Of a DNA stretch of 64,000 nucleotides, positions 1 to 14,100 are shown in pieces. The stretch spans positions 8,089,501 through 8,153,500 of the forward strand of contig NC_092581.1 in assembly GCF_037975245.1 (NCBI RefSeq), in the 5' to 3' direction. Numbering within the stretch: position 1 is the first letter of the stretch; each line of letters begins with the position of its first letter. The notes beneath the pieces were generated by a model, which ran no database searches, was not told where the DNA came from, and saw only the letters and a program-made list of their open reading frames with translations. Source of the stretch: Apostichopus japonicus. Lineage: Eukaryota > Echinodermata > Holothuroidea > Aspidochirotida > Stichopodidae. The position numbers were made by a program, and so were the translations under genes.

Positions 1-125
1 CCCGTATTAATTCTATATAATGCCCGTATTAATTCTATTAATGTCCGTATTAATTCTATTTAATACGAAGCTACATGGTGATTGGCTGAGAATTAATGCC
101 GGTGTTAAATAGAATTAATACCGGT
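1..125. repeat. Short minisatellite with an inverted unit
   Basis: Three direct copies of a 21-24-bp unit with the core CCGTATTAATTCTAT occupy positions 1-67. An inverted form of the same core follows at about 107-125, so the stretch can pair with itself. No coding potential is visible. It may be the end of a larger repeat that starts left of the window. Confidence 0.6.
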
Positions 126-239
126 AATAATTTTAATTCGTATGAACATTATATCAGCAATTATTTCCCGTATGGCCTACCATAGACGTATGCATCTAAA
201 CCGCGCTTGGAATGATTTACCTACATCCTGTGCATTGGA

Positions 240-343
240 AGCCCTATACCCTACAAGCGTAGGTAACCAAGAATAGAATTACACAGCTCTAATCTATTTG
301 GCGTTCCATAAAAGAAACCATGGTCAAGGACTCGCTTTTAGTA
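240..343 (-). pseudogene. Second, truncated copy of the LINE reverse-transcriptase 5' segment
   Basis: About 100 bp here nearly repeat 1814-1913, including the segment that on the minus strand reads KRVLDHGFFYGTPNRLELC. It lies directly after the 3' end of the longer LINE copy and an ACT-type microsatellite tail (about 340-352). This is consistent with two copies in tandem, the second cut short at about position 240. It is a non-functional remnant. Confidence 0.6.
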
Positions 344-1913
344 GTAGTAGTAAGTTGAGTCTCGTCTATCCGACATGCTCAGTGATTAACCTCCGCCACG
401 TATCACGATCTTGCGCAAGGTTTATTGCTTCTTCGAAATTGTTAATATTAATGTCCTTGAATTGCGACTTTATTTTTCCAAGCAATGTAGTCACGGGCCT
501 TCCAACTGGTTTAACAGTATGTCTCAGTGCTTCTCTTAAAGCAACCTTTGCTGGAGCGTCCTCTTGGAGTCTTGCTACATGACCGAAAATCTCAATCTTC
601 TATGTGCGACTACCGATGACCAAGGTGTTTGGTTGGTTTCGTTGTAAAGCTCATCATTTGATAACTAATTATTATTGGTCCATCTAATGTTGAGAATATT
701 TCGAAGTAGTCTCCTTTGAAAAGTGTCAATTTTGCGATCAAGATCCTTCGTTGTGCCCCACAGTTCGCAATTGTACAAAAAAATACTCTTTAATAAAGTC
801 TCAAAAATCCTAAGCTTAATGTTCCGGCTTATGTTTTTGCTTTTAAAAATGCTTGACAGTGTGTTGAAAGCACCGTTGGTTATACCAATTCTTCTGTTAA
901 TGTCTTCTTCGGTTCCCAGCAAGCTTCCAACATATTTACACTTCTTCCAACTGTCATTTCCTTTTCTTGTGATTGTAAATTTCTCAGTTTTTGTGCAATT
1001 GATTTTCAGATTTCTTACTGCCAGTTTGTCAGAGACTCGTTTTTCGATGTCCCGCAGTATATGTTGACCAGTTGATGCCCAAGAGATATCATCAGCGTAT
1101 ATTGTTGGTTTACTGTGAAAAAAGAATTAGTGGTGGTAGTGCTGTAATCATGATCAACTAACTGCGATGGCAGGATAACTGCATCGATATCATTATCATC
1201 TGGTTTCAAAGAGTTGGCTAGATAAGTTATAAAAAATAGTGCACTTGCACTATCTCCTTGTGGTGAACCAATGTTAGTATTAAAAGGAAGTCCTAGTTTG
1301 CCCTCTAATTGGACGGTGTAGGAGACGTTATCGATTAGTAGTGATATCAGGTGAAGTTCGTCGTTGTCAAGAACCTGTTCTAGGTCAGTTAGCAAGGATC
1401 CTCTTTGAATTGTGTCGAACGCCTTGCTCATATCTAGCATCAATAGATTTATAGTGTAACCTATGGATGTTATAGCTTTTTCTGCTAGCACTTTAAAAGC
1501 GAAGACAAGTTCAACTGTGCAACGTCCTGAAGTGTAGGCAGTTTGGGTAATGGGGAGGATATGCTCATCAATTGACGGACGAATCCTCCTGGCCACACAA
1601 ACCGCAAGAATTTTCCTCAGTGTTGATAATAAAATGACTGGTCTTAAGTTTTCTGGTGGACCTTTAGTCTTTCCCGGTTTTTGGATAGGAGTTAGGATTC
1701 CTTGTTTAATTTCAATTGGGAAATCTCCTGATTCGGCTATACTATTTAAGATATTTGCTATGTGTTTGTGTGTGCATGGGGCATATTTGAGATGTTCGGC
1801 TGTGACCTTGTCAAGCCCTATACCATACAAGCGTAGGCAACCAAGAATAGAATTACACAGCTCTAATCTATTTGGCGTTCCATAAAAGAAACCATGGTCA
1901 AGGACTCGCTTTT
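344..1913 (-). pseudogene. Degenerate non-LTR retrotransposon (LINE), reverse transcriptase and C-terminal region
   Basis: Read on the minus strand, the first block (about 1913-1100) carries reverse-transcriptase motifs: GLDKVTAEHLK, LTPIQKPGK, LLMLDMSKAFDTIQ and GSPQGDSASALFF. The catalytic YADD box (YADDISW, about 1090-1110) is in a different frame, so a frameshift separates it from the palm domain. The next block (922-665) continues the RT thumb. It ends in an in-frame TAG, after which ISNDELY-like sequence is still recognisable. A further frameshift precedes the LINE C-terminal domain (GHVARLQEDAP ... LAQDRDTWRRLITEH, about 590-370). At least two frameshifts and one stop make it dead. The superfamily assignment beyond non-LTR is uncertain. 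Confidence 0.85.
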
Positions 1914-2098
1914 GGATATCGATAATACATCTTGTACTATTGTCGTCACACCTGCAGGAATTTGGCTATGTTTCTAGGGAACCGTTTTGCCGAGAAAACT
2001 AAACGACACTCTCAATTCAAAGTTGAATACGTTTATGCTTCCGCGGTCACTAAAATTCAGCTAGTAGTACATAAATGGGAATTTCGTAAATCATTCCA
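1914..2098 (+). promoter_or_regulatory. Presumed promoter and 5' UTR of RPGR
   Basis: This short unique stretch lies between the LINE and the first RPGR codon. No TATA box or initiator can be assigned with certainty. It is called only by position: the ATG at 2099 begins an 28-nt coding exon, so the transcription start must lie here or in an unseen upstream exon. Confidence 0.35.
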
Positions 2099-2126
2099 AT
2101 GGCTCTTGAGGATGATGATATTCCAG
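2099..2126 (+). CDS. RPGR: RPGR coding exon 1 (start codon)
   Basis: The ATG at 2099 opens MALEDDDIP and is followed by a GTTTGT donor in phase 1. Joined to exon 2 it gives [11 protein letters not shown], which parallels the human start, where a short acidic leader precedes SGAVFTFGK. The exon is only 28 nt, so gene predictors would readily miss it. This choice rests on phase and family similarity. Confidence 0.8.
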
Positions 2127-5100
2127 GTTTGTAATATGTTTATTCTCGCGTCGTATTAATAAATTGTTCTTCAAGGATGATTCTATGCAGGTTTGAATGT
2201 TTCGTGCAACCGATAAAAATAACGCTTGTGTGTATACTATAGGTAACCTGTATGTCTATAGACCAAGGCGGCCAAGGGGTTTATTATACCTTATACATAA
2301 TGATATAGGCTAACTAGTTGTATGATTGGTGCCAATTCCACACGGTCCTTGTTATCCCTTATACGGTATGTGTAGTATCGATTTCTTTTTCGCTAAAACC
2401 TCAGCTAATCGAAAAGAAAGTACATATATCCTGTAGGGCTGTGAGTTTTCGTTTAAAGACCTAAACGTTTAAACGGCCGATTTTTCGTTCGTTTAAACGT
2501 TTAAACGTTCGCGAAAATCGTGAGAAAACGCCGAGCACGCGTAGCATGCGAGCATAAAGGCGTGGGGTCCAGGGGACAGCCCTAGGGCCCTGGTGGGGCG
2601 AAGACCCCGGTAAAGGAAAAGGAAATTTTTGCGTGTCTGGCGGGAAAAAAAATCGCAGTTGAGGATGTAAAATACTGACAACTTTTTCAATTTAAATTGT
2701 CACGAAGCTGATGAAAAATTTTAAATGACAAGTTAGAGTAGCTATATTATGTTATAAAATGAAAAGAGATTTAATCTGTCTTACAATCTTTAAAAAGTTT
2801 AACTTACAGAACCTCCGATATTATGAAACAAAAAAAGTTCGGCAAAGCCCCGTTTCTAGACTGCCTAACAATGAATAGCGCGCACTAAACGTACATCAGT
2901 TTACAACTGCAGTACGGTTTAACCGAACTTAAATACTACGGTAGGATACTGTACATGTGCTCCGAATTTTCCCAGATACTTCGCCAAACAACTGTGCGCT
3001 CATCCCCTGTCTAACACCTGTTTGTTAACATTTTTGGCACGTTTCCAAGAAACGTTTCATGGAGTATTCCCCATGATACACGAGGCACAGACTGCACAGT
3101 TCATACACGCAGCACAAGATATCAAGCTATGGCCATCTTTATGAAAGTAAACCTTGTAATAAAATATGTTTTAGGCCACACGGCATGATTAACTAATGCT
3201 AAACATTATTTCCATGTTCTTGTAGAAACCGTCAAGTTCGCAAAATACAATTAGTTGTGTTTTTGTAGTTACGTGAGATCCGTAACAAACGAGGTGGTTA
3301 GGCTATTTGCTATACACTTAACTATGGTAGGACATTTGTTTCCCCGTATTTTGGAAATTCTAGAAAATACTTTTTTTTTCCCCCGCTTAACACCAGATGT
3401 CATCTTACGGTTTATTCATAAATGGGTGTACTAGAGCCTTGTTTACATGACATTAGTTGCATTTAGCACGATATACCAGTTTCGCGTGAATTTTTCGAAA
3501 GTGTTTTGCTGGATCTTTCGTAAAATTTGAAAGGACCGAACTTGCTTTTCGTACACAATTGGTAATTTCTCTACTGATTTTCAGAGTATTTTTTTACGAT
3601 CTCCAATCGATACATTTCCTTTGATCATGTATTTGAACAACTATTACCAAGTCGAGTATTAGACCCGGTATTGTCTGGTCAACGTGATGGATAGGGGTTT
3701 GTAATCATTTCGATCGAACATGCATTGACTGGATTATCTGCGCCGCCGCTGTCGGCTCGATATAAAGTACACTTGTGCCGCGAATCAGGAAGTTTTCACA
3801 AAAGGATAACAGCGTTCAAGTTTAAGCCATTCATATCGCCGGATACAACGGGGGGGGGAGACAAAAGTAGGATTACGTTCGCGGTTTATGATTCGGCTGA
3901 TCGTAAGTTGTGTTGTTATTTCGCGTAGTAGACAAAATAAACACGGGAATTGATACGCGATTTTTGCCAATAATTTAATTTTCAGTTGATATCATAGTTT
4001 CGTTTAAACGTTCATCAGGTTTTATTAAACGTTTAAACGATGTTTCGTTCGTTTACACGTTTAAACGTGTAAACGGCACAGCACTAATATCCTGGCAGCG
4101 ACACTAAACATATGAAAAAAAGATGTTCATTGAATTTTGATAAAACTTTGACGAGAGGAACTCCTAAAGACCTAGTAGTGGTACGGTCATTCTCCGCACA
4201 CAGTACTTTCCGCTGACACAAAACAGTGCTTCCCGCACGCCAAATTAGTAAGCGGAAAACAATTTTTTTGACAGCGGAAAATACATTGTTTTTGGGCTTA
4301 CTGAACTGATTAAGTTGATATGATTTAGGAGTATGGAGAAGATAGAATTTGACTGTAGCAGGATAGGAGTTAGCTCCGAGATTAGAATATTATTAGGATA
4401 TCTTAGATTCGGAAGAGGAATGATGATATAGTACAAGTGGCAGTGATAATTAATTTTAGTTAAACAGCGCCACCTAATTTGGTTGTAGTTTTCGATATCG
4501 CGTGATGGAAAAAGGTGCGCTGCCATAACAGTTTAAATTTCAAAGTTTCATCCTTTAGGGATTATCTTTTGTGATATTTTCTCATTAACCTGTTGTATTC
4601 TTTTGATAATTTTTTTTTACGTCGACCGCCACTACCTTGTACTTCTTTACGTAATCCCTAATTACATACATTCTTGTATGTATCTGTATTTGCTTGTAGA
4701 CACTGGGGCTGTATTTACATTTGGAAAAAGCCGCTTTGCAGACAACACACCAAACAAATTTTGGATACGCAATGACAAAGTTTTTCAAGTGTCTTGTGGG
4801 GATGACCACTCAGCATTTGTAACAGGTAAGTGACAAAAAAGAAAGAGTAGAAGCGAAAAGAAGGAAAATAAAACCCACATGTTAAGCCCCTCCCCTCAAT
4901 AAGCCAAACCAAAAGCAAAAGAATAAAACCAAAGTAATCTGTTTTTTTGGGCTGATTATGACATTCAAAGGTGAGATACACCAAAGGAAGTGACCTACTA
5001 GATATAAGTCTCCAGTAAAAATGTTTTTTTTTTTTACACTTTCTCTTTTGCAATGTATGTAAATATCCTTAGATATTATTTGTTATATACTTTCCATATA

Positions 5101-8100
5101 TATGTGTGTGTAAGTTGTTCATGAAATCAAAAAGAGAAGAATGCTTATTTTAAATAGATTTCAACCATAAAATATCTAAACAATGGATATTTTTTTGGCA
5201 GATGTTGATTGCTGTAAATTTTCTTGTAAGTTTTCTGTTTCACTAAGTGATGACTGCATTCAGAAAATTACATTTGGTGCAAAAACCGTGCAAATGTGAA
5301 GCAAAAGTTAAACTAGCAGGAGTAAAATCATTTGTAAAGCAGAGCTTTCTATTTAAAATATTCATAGGCTACTTACCATGATATCTGTGTATAACCACAG
5401 GCTGTAAAGATTGTACCTATCACAGCAGTCACCAGTTTGTGAAATCACCTGCCCAGATGTAACGTCATCACTGATTGCTACTTTAGTCAATTTTGTGCAT
5501 TTGTTTCAGAAAATGGAAGACTTTACACATTTGGTGCTAATGAATGGGGTCAGTTGGGCCTGGGATCGTCAAAGTCAACTACAAAACCTAGTAGTGTGAA
5601 AGGTAAGATTACTGCTAGTGGAATGATGGTATCTTAAGAATTTGTCAGCCTGTTTCTTGCTACCTTAAACTGCCTGATGACAGTTACATTGTATTTTTGT
5701 AGTACTTTTGATGCCTTAAATATTATCAAATTATCAAGACTGGGATATGTAAACTTTAGCTCAGAATCAGTTTTTGATTCATGTAAGGTGGCACCCGTGC
5801 AATAAATAAACATTACAATATTCTCACCAGATATAAACTATCCGATATCATTGAATTGTGACTGTTGTGCCCTTGAAAATGTAGCAGTTTTGCTATCAAT
5901 ATTGTTTAGTAATACAGAAAGCAGGGAATAATTCATCTACTATCACATACCAAATGCTAAGCAAATCGTCAAGTTGCAATACAAGTCTGAAGATATATAG
6001 TTTAGAGCATTCAAAACTGCTATGCAAAATAGTTCCCAAGGAAGGTGCAAACTTGGTATTATAATGAAACATTTTACTGACAGACTTGGAAGATTTTACT
6101 CACTGAATGAACGAAGGATAATATTTGCCCCCCCCCCCCCATAATGTTTTTGGACATCTTAGGCACACAGAACCATCCAATTATCTTAACTGAAAGTGTA
6201 CAGAGACAATGCAAAGGGAAGTACAATGACAAGTTTTGAATTTGATTGGCAGACTCTCTGGAAAAGCAAGAGGTTACTTTAGGTTGTGGATAGGGTAAAC
6301 TTCATGGGGGAGAGGGTAAACCACATGGAAAAATACAATATTGTCTCTTTTGATCAAGTTTCTCACCATTGAAGGGTTGGTGACCACAAACTTTTTAATG
6401 GTTTCACATTCAATATGACATAAGATGATGTATCACTTAGATACACATACAGTAGAGTTACCCTAAAGAGTATGAGGTTTTAACAGCATTCACAGAGCTC
6501 TGTTAAATTCAGCACATCTGCAATGAAACGCTGGCAATATGACTTTATCTTTTTGATGTTTTGTTTATTCCTTTAGCTCTGAAGCAGGAAGGTGTGAAGG
6601 TTGTGGCGTGTGGCAGACTCCACACGTTAGTCTTGTCCAAGACTGGGCGGCTGTACACGTTTGGTGCAGGAGGGGAGGGACAGCTTGGGCATGGGGACCT
6701 GGAAGGCTCAGAGCTGCCTAAATTAGTGCAATCTCTCAGTGAACACAACATTGTGAAAATGGCATGTGGCACAGACCACTCATTTATACTCACAGGTAAG
6801 GATTAATATGGAATATATATTCATGAGATCAATATTAAGCAATATAAAAACCCAGCAACAATGGATCGTACTTCAATTGAACCAACATCCAAACTTAGAA
6901 TTGGGATTACATTTAATGTGTTCTCTGAACAGGTATAGATAATGAGAAGAAAATGTGTTAAGTAACAACAGTTCTTTCAGGCAGGACAGGTAAACACGGC
7001 ATTGAGTCTGGTTTTCGTCTACGTAAGGCTGGTATGACAACTCAAGGATGAGATGTTAATAAAAATAATCTCACTTGTATAATGGTATATATTATCTCAT
7101 AATAATCTCAAACACATGTATCAGGTGGGATGTCTATTAAAGTGTATTAGAGATGCATCAATTAGACCTCCCACTCTCTTAATAATCTCACTTATGCACC
7201 TAGATGAATATGATGAAAAGTTTCTGCAATCCAAGAAAACCAAATTTCTATTCAGGTAAAAAATCAATAAAAATACCCTGTAAATCCTCGTCATACCAAC
7301 TTCAAGCAACGCAGAATGATTTGATAGAAGATATCTTTAAATCAATATGTCTGAATCAATACATCTGAATCAATACATCTGGCAAATGAATAACACAAAT
7401 TTGTTAACAAATTAGCATCAAATTTCTCAATAACATTACTTCAATTATTCAATAACATTACATCAGTAAGATAGGAAAGGAACAAAGCAAAACGAAAAGA
7501 AAGAAAGGAAAGGATGAATTTCTGGCATCAGATTTACTAACGTTGAGAATCTTTTGGTACTGATCATACTTTATTCAGAATGAATCACATTTTGAATGAT
7601 GCTTAAGAATGGAGTGTAGAGCGAGTATGACAAATGTCGCCCTCTAGACGCTCAACATGCCCTACTTACTACATTGCGCTCAGCTGTGTGTGACACTGCA
7701 TCAAACGCACGCTACGTGTTTATGACGTAAATGTCAAAAGTTTTAAAAACAGTCATAATTATATAAAATTTTCTAAAGATCATTTACGTACCCCCACTCT
7801 GCACATGACTGTAATGTATTCATATTGACTTATTGTCTTACATTGGCTGATGTTATGGTTTAATATTTACCTTCCACAATCAATCAGATGCAGGTGTTTT
7901 ATTTGCCTGGGGTGGAGCGGCAGAAGGCCAGCTAGGTATGGGAGATACTTCAGAATGTACCATCCCCAGAGAGCTCTCGGTCAGTGGCAAGGTCAAGCAT
8001 CTGTCATGTGGATACTACCACACTGCATTTGTAACTGGTAAGTATGGAAGATTTTGTAAGGGAAAATGAAAAACATTAAATCCTTTCCTTGGAGATGGTG

Positions 8101-11100
8101 GTGGGAAAGGGGTGGGGGTTGGGAATGGCATGGTAAACAGGAAGTCTTGGGTGGGCATAGCTAAGAGTAATGGTGATCTGTAACATTAGAAGCTTTAAAT
8201 TTAAAAACAATCAGTGACACTGCCTTCTCCCTCATATCAATAGTGTATTAATGTATGTATTGTTAGTCACCCATACTGCCTGTCTATTTGATCATGCAAT
8301 GATTCTGAGACCATTTGACATGTTTCATGGAAAATCTCATCGTTTTATATTCTCAGACATGTCCTCTATGAACCTATGTCACAATTTTTTTTTCCACAGA
8401 GGATGGTAAGTTATACACTTTTGGAGAAAACGACCTAGGAAAGCTTGGTCTAGGTGATGAGTTTACAGGTAGCACTAACATTCCAACTCAAGTTACCGGT
8501 ATCAAAAGTCCAGTCCATTGTGTTGCTTGTGGGAACAATCACACAGCTGTTATTGCAGGTGGGTGTAAAATAAGTTCACTTGTCTCATGTAATTTTGGAC
8601 ACCTGTGTTCTTCATACTTTGCATGTTTACTTTTCAGAAATATATCTTCAACGGTTTAACCGTAAAAGAAAGTCTTTTAAATCTGTTTATGTTTATTCCT
8701 TAGTTGGTGGCGGAAATGGGTGTTATGGGTGGGGTTGTCTTGGCAGCGAAGCTGCAGTTGCTGACCTCTAAGATGTTAATTGTCAGTTTTATGTTAAATA
8801 GGACTTCAGTAAACAACTTAATTGCACATGTAGATTTGATTGGTCGTTCACTGGGCTCAGTTGAATAGATGAGACTTTCTAAAGCAAAATGTTGATTTAA
8901 TTCAACAAGTACACCATGTCATCAACATTGCAGAGATTACAGGGTGTGGCGAGGTTGGGACTCATTTCTCTTTGACTGGTATTCATTGCTGAATGTTTAT
9001 TTTGGGTCACCTAGGCTGGAAATGTGCCAGCCAAACTAGCTATTTGATCCAACTTAAAACTTTATGCCAATTATGCAATCGATACATTTTGTCTGTTCCA
9101 AAGGTGACATGGACTTGTTTACATTTGGTGAAGGAAGTCAGGGTCAGCTGGGACTGGGTCCTTCTGTTTTACAGACGAGCACACCACGCATCGTGAATAA
9201 ACTAAAGAAGCACCGTCTCAAGTCTGTATCCTGTGGTGAGAGCCATACTGCGGTGGTAACAGGTAAAGCATGCATTTTCTTATGTGATTAATGACAGTGT
9301 AAGATTTGTTTAAGTAGAAGGCACATGTTTTTTATTTCTTAGCTTTATCACATGTGTAATTTGTAAATTTTAATTCTATATTTCTTATGGCTTTATTTGT
9401 GAATATTATATATTTATTTTAGTTCGAAGTCTCTTATTGTAAGGGTGTACAGGCCTCCAGGCTACAGGAATTTGGTTTTCTTTTGTACATCCTGATCGGC
9501 TTTGTGTTTTCATATTTTGTTGTTCGTATACTGTTCTTGTGATTGGATCAAATATATAATGAATGAATGAATGAACATGTATATTCATAGTCTTTTGTTA
9601 GTTCCATGGTTCCTTTCAGAAATGCCCAAAAGTTCTCAAAACAGAAATCAAGAAACTTTCCACTTTTGATCCTTCACAGAAAGCGGCTGTCTGTACACTT
9701 TTGGAGATGGGCGACATGGAAAGTTGGCTCAAGGTGAAGAAAGTTTCAGTAATTTATTCGTGCCAGAACGAGTTAGACGTTTGAAAGGATTTTTAGTCGA
9801 GCAGGTCAGTATCCTTCCTCCCTCTGGTACACATTGTGAATCTTAACCTTAATTTACTTCAAGCTAGCCAAAACAAGAGAAGAAAAAAATGTTTGTTTAC
9901 ACTTTTGAAGGACTACTCCAATGGGTAAAGATGATCAGAAATAGTTTTGCAAAAGAATATATGCAAATTGGACAAATTGCCACTAAATCACAGAAAAATG
10001 TGTAGTTTTGTCTTTACTTTTGCCAAGATAAACAAAATTAATAAATTTAATGGAAACTACTATATGCATACATTTAATGACTAAACTATTCCCTTCACCA
10101 ATCTTATTTTGTTGACCTTACCTAGTTAAGGTGAGTAGATAGCATACACCTGATTGTACAGGGTGTAATTCATTGCCCTTGTTTAGTCCTTGGTGGAGTA
10201 CTCAACTCTGTTCCTAATAATTTGCAGTACAAGTACAACATCATGAGTACCCATGCAAGTTCAATTTCCCTTGGTACAAGTACTAATTTATAAGCACAGG
10301 TAAGTGTACATAAATTTGCACAATGCCCTTAGTATGAGTGCAAATCCACAATGATCAATACAAGAACAGTCAGTCTATTTACTACAAATATCTTTCCTAC
10401 TTTTGGATTTGGTAAGGAAATAAGTTGTTCTTGAAATTTATCTCAGAGACAGTAGTAACAAAGGAGTGTCTTCCATTTTTCATCACCAGTTTATAATATT
10501 TGAGGTTAACTACAAACTGTTGTCTTTTTGGTTCCTTGCTGAAAGCAAAGGAACCTATGTATTCAGGTTGGCGTGTGTGTGTGTGTATGTATGTGTGTGT
10601 GTGGGTGTGTGTGTGTGCGTGTGTAACAGCTTCCAATTGAGGACACTCATAGTGTTACACACCTTCCAACCGGGGACTTGCTCCCAAACGGGGACGTCCC
10701 CGTTTGGTTTATGCTCGTATCTCTGTTCCTATTGGTCAAAATAGTTACCGCTAAAATTTCCAGTTCAATAGGCGGGAGTCGTCAATTAGTATATTTGAAA
10801 CGTTTGAGTGTAAATATTTGTGTTTTCTGAGCATGGTTGTCTGTAATGCGCGGTCCCTGTTTGCACAGTGAGAAATCAAATCACGTGACATGTCACTGCC
10901 GCGAAAGTTGACGACTGCCCTCACCTACGATGTCCCCGTTTAGTCGAAATGTAACTACACAACTACACAAGGAGCACGCTACTTACTACTACAAGTGAAA
11001 ACATCCAGAATAAGTCAGTGATTCAAGTCGTTGTTTTTCCAGAAAAGGACCTAGTGAGTAAGTAAATTAAGCAATGTGCAATAATTCCAAGTAAACAACT

Positions 11101-14100
11101 CGTACGTTGTTTAATTAGCGTAATATCAAACGTGGACGTCCCCGTTCCGATAGGCCCAGGCTAAAGTTAGGCTAGGCCTAGTCTGATAGACTTACTATCG
11201 TTAGTTCTGTGCTAGTCTAGTCGTAACTGTTTTACCAACGTTCTGTCTAAATTAAAAAGGAACGATTAATGCTTTTAATGGTAATTTAGAGACAACAAAA
11301 GTTACGGAATGATTGAACAATGATATTTGTCCCACTCATTTTAAGATAAGGCTAGATAAGTCTAGGGTAGCCTAACATAAGTAACGTTAGCATCAACACA
11401 GAGACGATAAGGTATATGCCATGCATTTTGTCAAGCAGGAACACGTGCCCGGTTGGATAGGTAATCGTGAAGTATCAAAAGGGTCCTCCCCATTTGGATA
11501 GGTTAACATGATACACGATGTTATAGTATATACCCCAGGTAGACTAGCCATCACTCCACACACTTGTAATGATTAAGAAAATCACTCTTTGAGTAGTAGT
11601 ACTACTAGCCTAGGCCTAGTACTACTTTAGTATTACTAGTACTACCCTAAGTGTTGGCCATGTGGGTTAGTCAATTATTATCAGTAGCTTGGTACCATTG
11701 TTGGTGCTATGATATGGCTTCTTCTGGTTTTCCTATAGATCCAAATACTGTGTTTGGACATTTCATTACAACTTCAGTTTCAGTTTACCACGAGATTGTT
11801 TCACTCTGTCTTCGCTTTGGGATAACAAGACTATCAATTTGTTTTTGTGACTTTCTCAAAGCTTGGTGCATATTTGTGTATGAAGAAGAAGATTTTGATG
11901 TTATACAACTACATGTGTTACACAACCATCTTAATTGTGAAGTAGCTCATATTTAAGAACAAGTGAACATTCAAAACTATGCTGTAAGATATTGTCCCAA
12001 AATGTGAATATGTAGGCCTATGTTGGTGTTCTTAATTGTTGGAAGATCTATCCATAGGCTTTAGGTAGCAGAAATAGTAAAAAGGCCATGGAAGGCCACT
12101 TAGGCCTTTATTCGCCTGAGAAAGTTAATCTGATGAAATATTTTTATCATCACCAAAACAATTCAAACTAACTGATAGGATGTAAAGAACCAAACAAGCT
12201 GTGTCTTAGTTCTTGACTTTAGTCTGTTATTTCACTGACCCCTTCTTTTGCTTAAGTGACAGTTACTTGTTCATGAAAGTGTCATGAAAACATTTTAATC
12301 TTTACATTCTGTTGCATTGGTTATTAATTGGAAGCAATTGTGAATGGAATATTTTTTAACCTCACTAACTTTTCCTAACAAGACGCTGGTTTCAGTACTA
12401 AAAGAAATAACCAGTGACATGGGTCAGTCAGTTCACTACAATGCTTTTTCCCCCAAGTACTACATTGTTGAAATTTGAAGAGAGAAGAAAACCACAAATG
12501 TCATTATTCCACACTCAAAATGTTCATAGTTCATCACTCCAACAAACAGATTTAGAGAAATATTACCAGTGCATCGGTTAGTCTATGACCTGCATTATAG
12601 GCTTTGTTAGGCTACTGTACTTACAGTTATTGCAGTAAATGTTTATATCATGAATCCTTACATCACAGATCTAATAAGGTTTTTCACCATCCAAACAGAT
12701 ACATGCTGTCATGCAATTGTTGTCTACCATTTTGATGTTTAAAAAACTATAACTAAGCTAATATTAGACTTGTATAGTTTTGGTTTGTTGACGGTCAATG
12801 ATGTCATGTGAAAATCTTCTATAGAGCAACACAAATGTACGAAAATCTACAAAATCTAACCTTGTGTTTATTAATCTTCATTTTAACAACTAGACATGCA
12901 AAGAAGAACAAGAAAAAGACGTAGATCTGTTACAGAACTATGTACAGAAGAGGATCCCCCTGGATTCCTTGTAAAGAATTCTCCAGGAAAAGGTATGCAT
13001 TATCATAAATATTGCAAGTATTTCCCTTCATAAGCACTTTTTCAATAATATATTCAGCATACTTTCTTGCAAAATGGACAGATGGACTTTCACCACTGTA
13101 AACCAATTACTGTGCTGAACAAAACTCTTTCATATGCTGAGCGTAATACAGTTTGCGACTTTTTAACTCATCAAATGTTGAAGCTTTGTTTAGTTAATGT
13201 TTTTCTTACTTGTCAGTTGTTTGGTTCACTTCAGTTATGAAATAGATCCAATTTACCAACTTTGTTACCATATTAGTGTGGAGTGACAAAGCAGATGGAT
13301 AGCCTTATACTGGCAAGGTGTCTCCTAACACAAAATGTAATACTGTACTGTTAAACTTTTCTTTTCATTAGCTGTGATGCAGGAATGTGTTCTATATCTT
13401 TTCATTATTAAAGGGAGAGGTGTCTTTACCGACTGCATAGTTGAGAAAGGGGAATTCCTTTTCTCCTATCATGGTGAACTCATTTCTGGGAGAGAAGGGG
13501 AGACTAGGGAGGAACATACCAGCAGTGTATTCAGATATTTCTTCAAATATCAAGACAAGAAATGGTGGTAAGCTATATGTAATTGTCATGAAGTAAACAG
13601 TCCATTTATAGCCCAAAATGGTTTATAACCATAGTGCACTTTACTTGCTTCACTATATACATTATACACAACAGTATGTACTTACAGCCTAAGGAGTTCT
13701 TGTCTGATTCTGAATCTATCCAATTCTGGACTATTCTTGACTTGAAATTAATAAAAAGCCTAGGACCTCAGCCAAGAGAATGTTCGAGGGTATATGAATT
13801 ATCACTCTATTTTTCCACTATTCTTTTCTCAAGCATACAAAAGCACATTAAATAACTTTCTCACCATCACTGAAAGTTGCAGTTATGATTGAGAGAGGAG
13901 ACAGATAATTCATATTCAAAACAGCCTTGTCATTGTACAATCTGATGGCTTTCCATATGAAAGGAAAGTTTTATTAACAATATATTGAATGCATTTGTTT
14001 ATTCTTTTGATTATCACTATTAAAACCATAAATGTTTACAATATATTTATCTTTCACATTTTGTAGGTATTGCAATTAAAATGGCTGTGTTTATCAGCAC

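Noticed and set aside
298-582. 94-codon + strand frame
   Set aside because: It is antisense to the LINE C-terminal domain, which has clear minus-strand motifs.
11651-11956. 101-codon + strand frame
   Set aside because: No recognisable domain, composition like the surrounding non-coding DNA, and no splice link to the SET exons.
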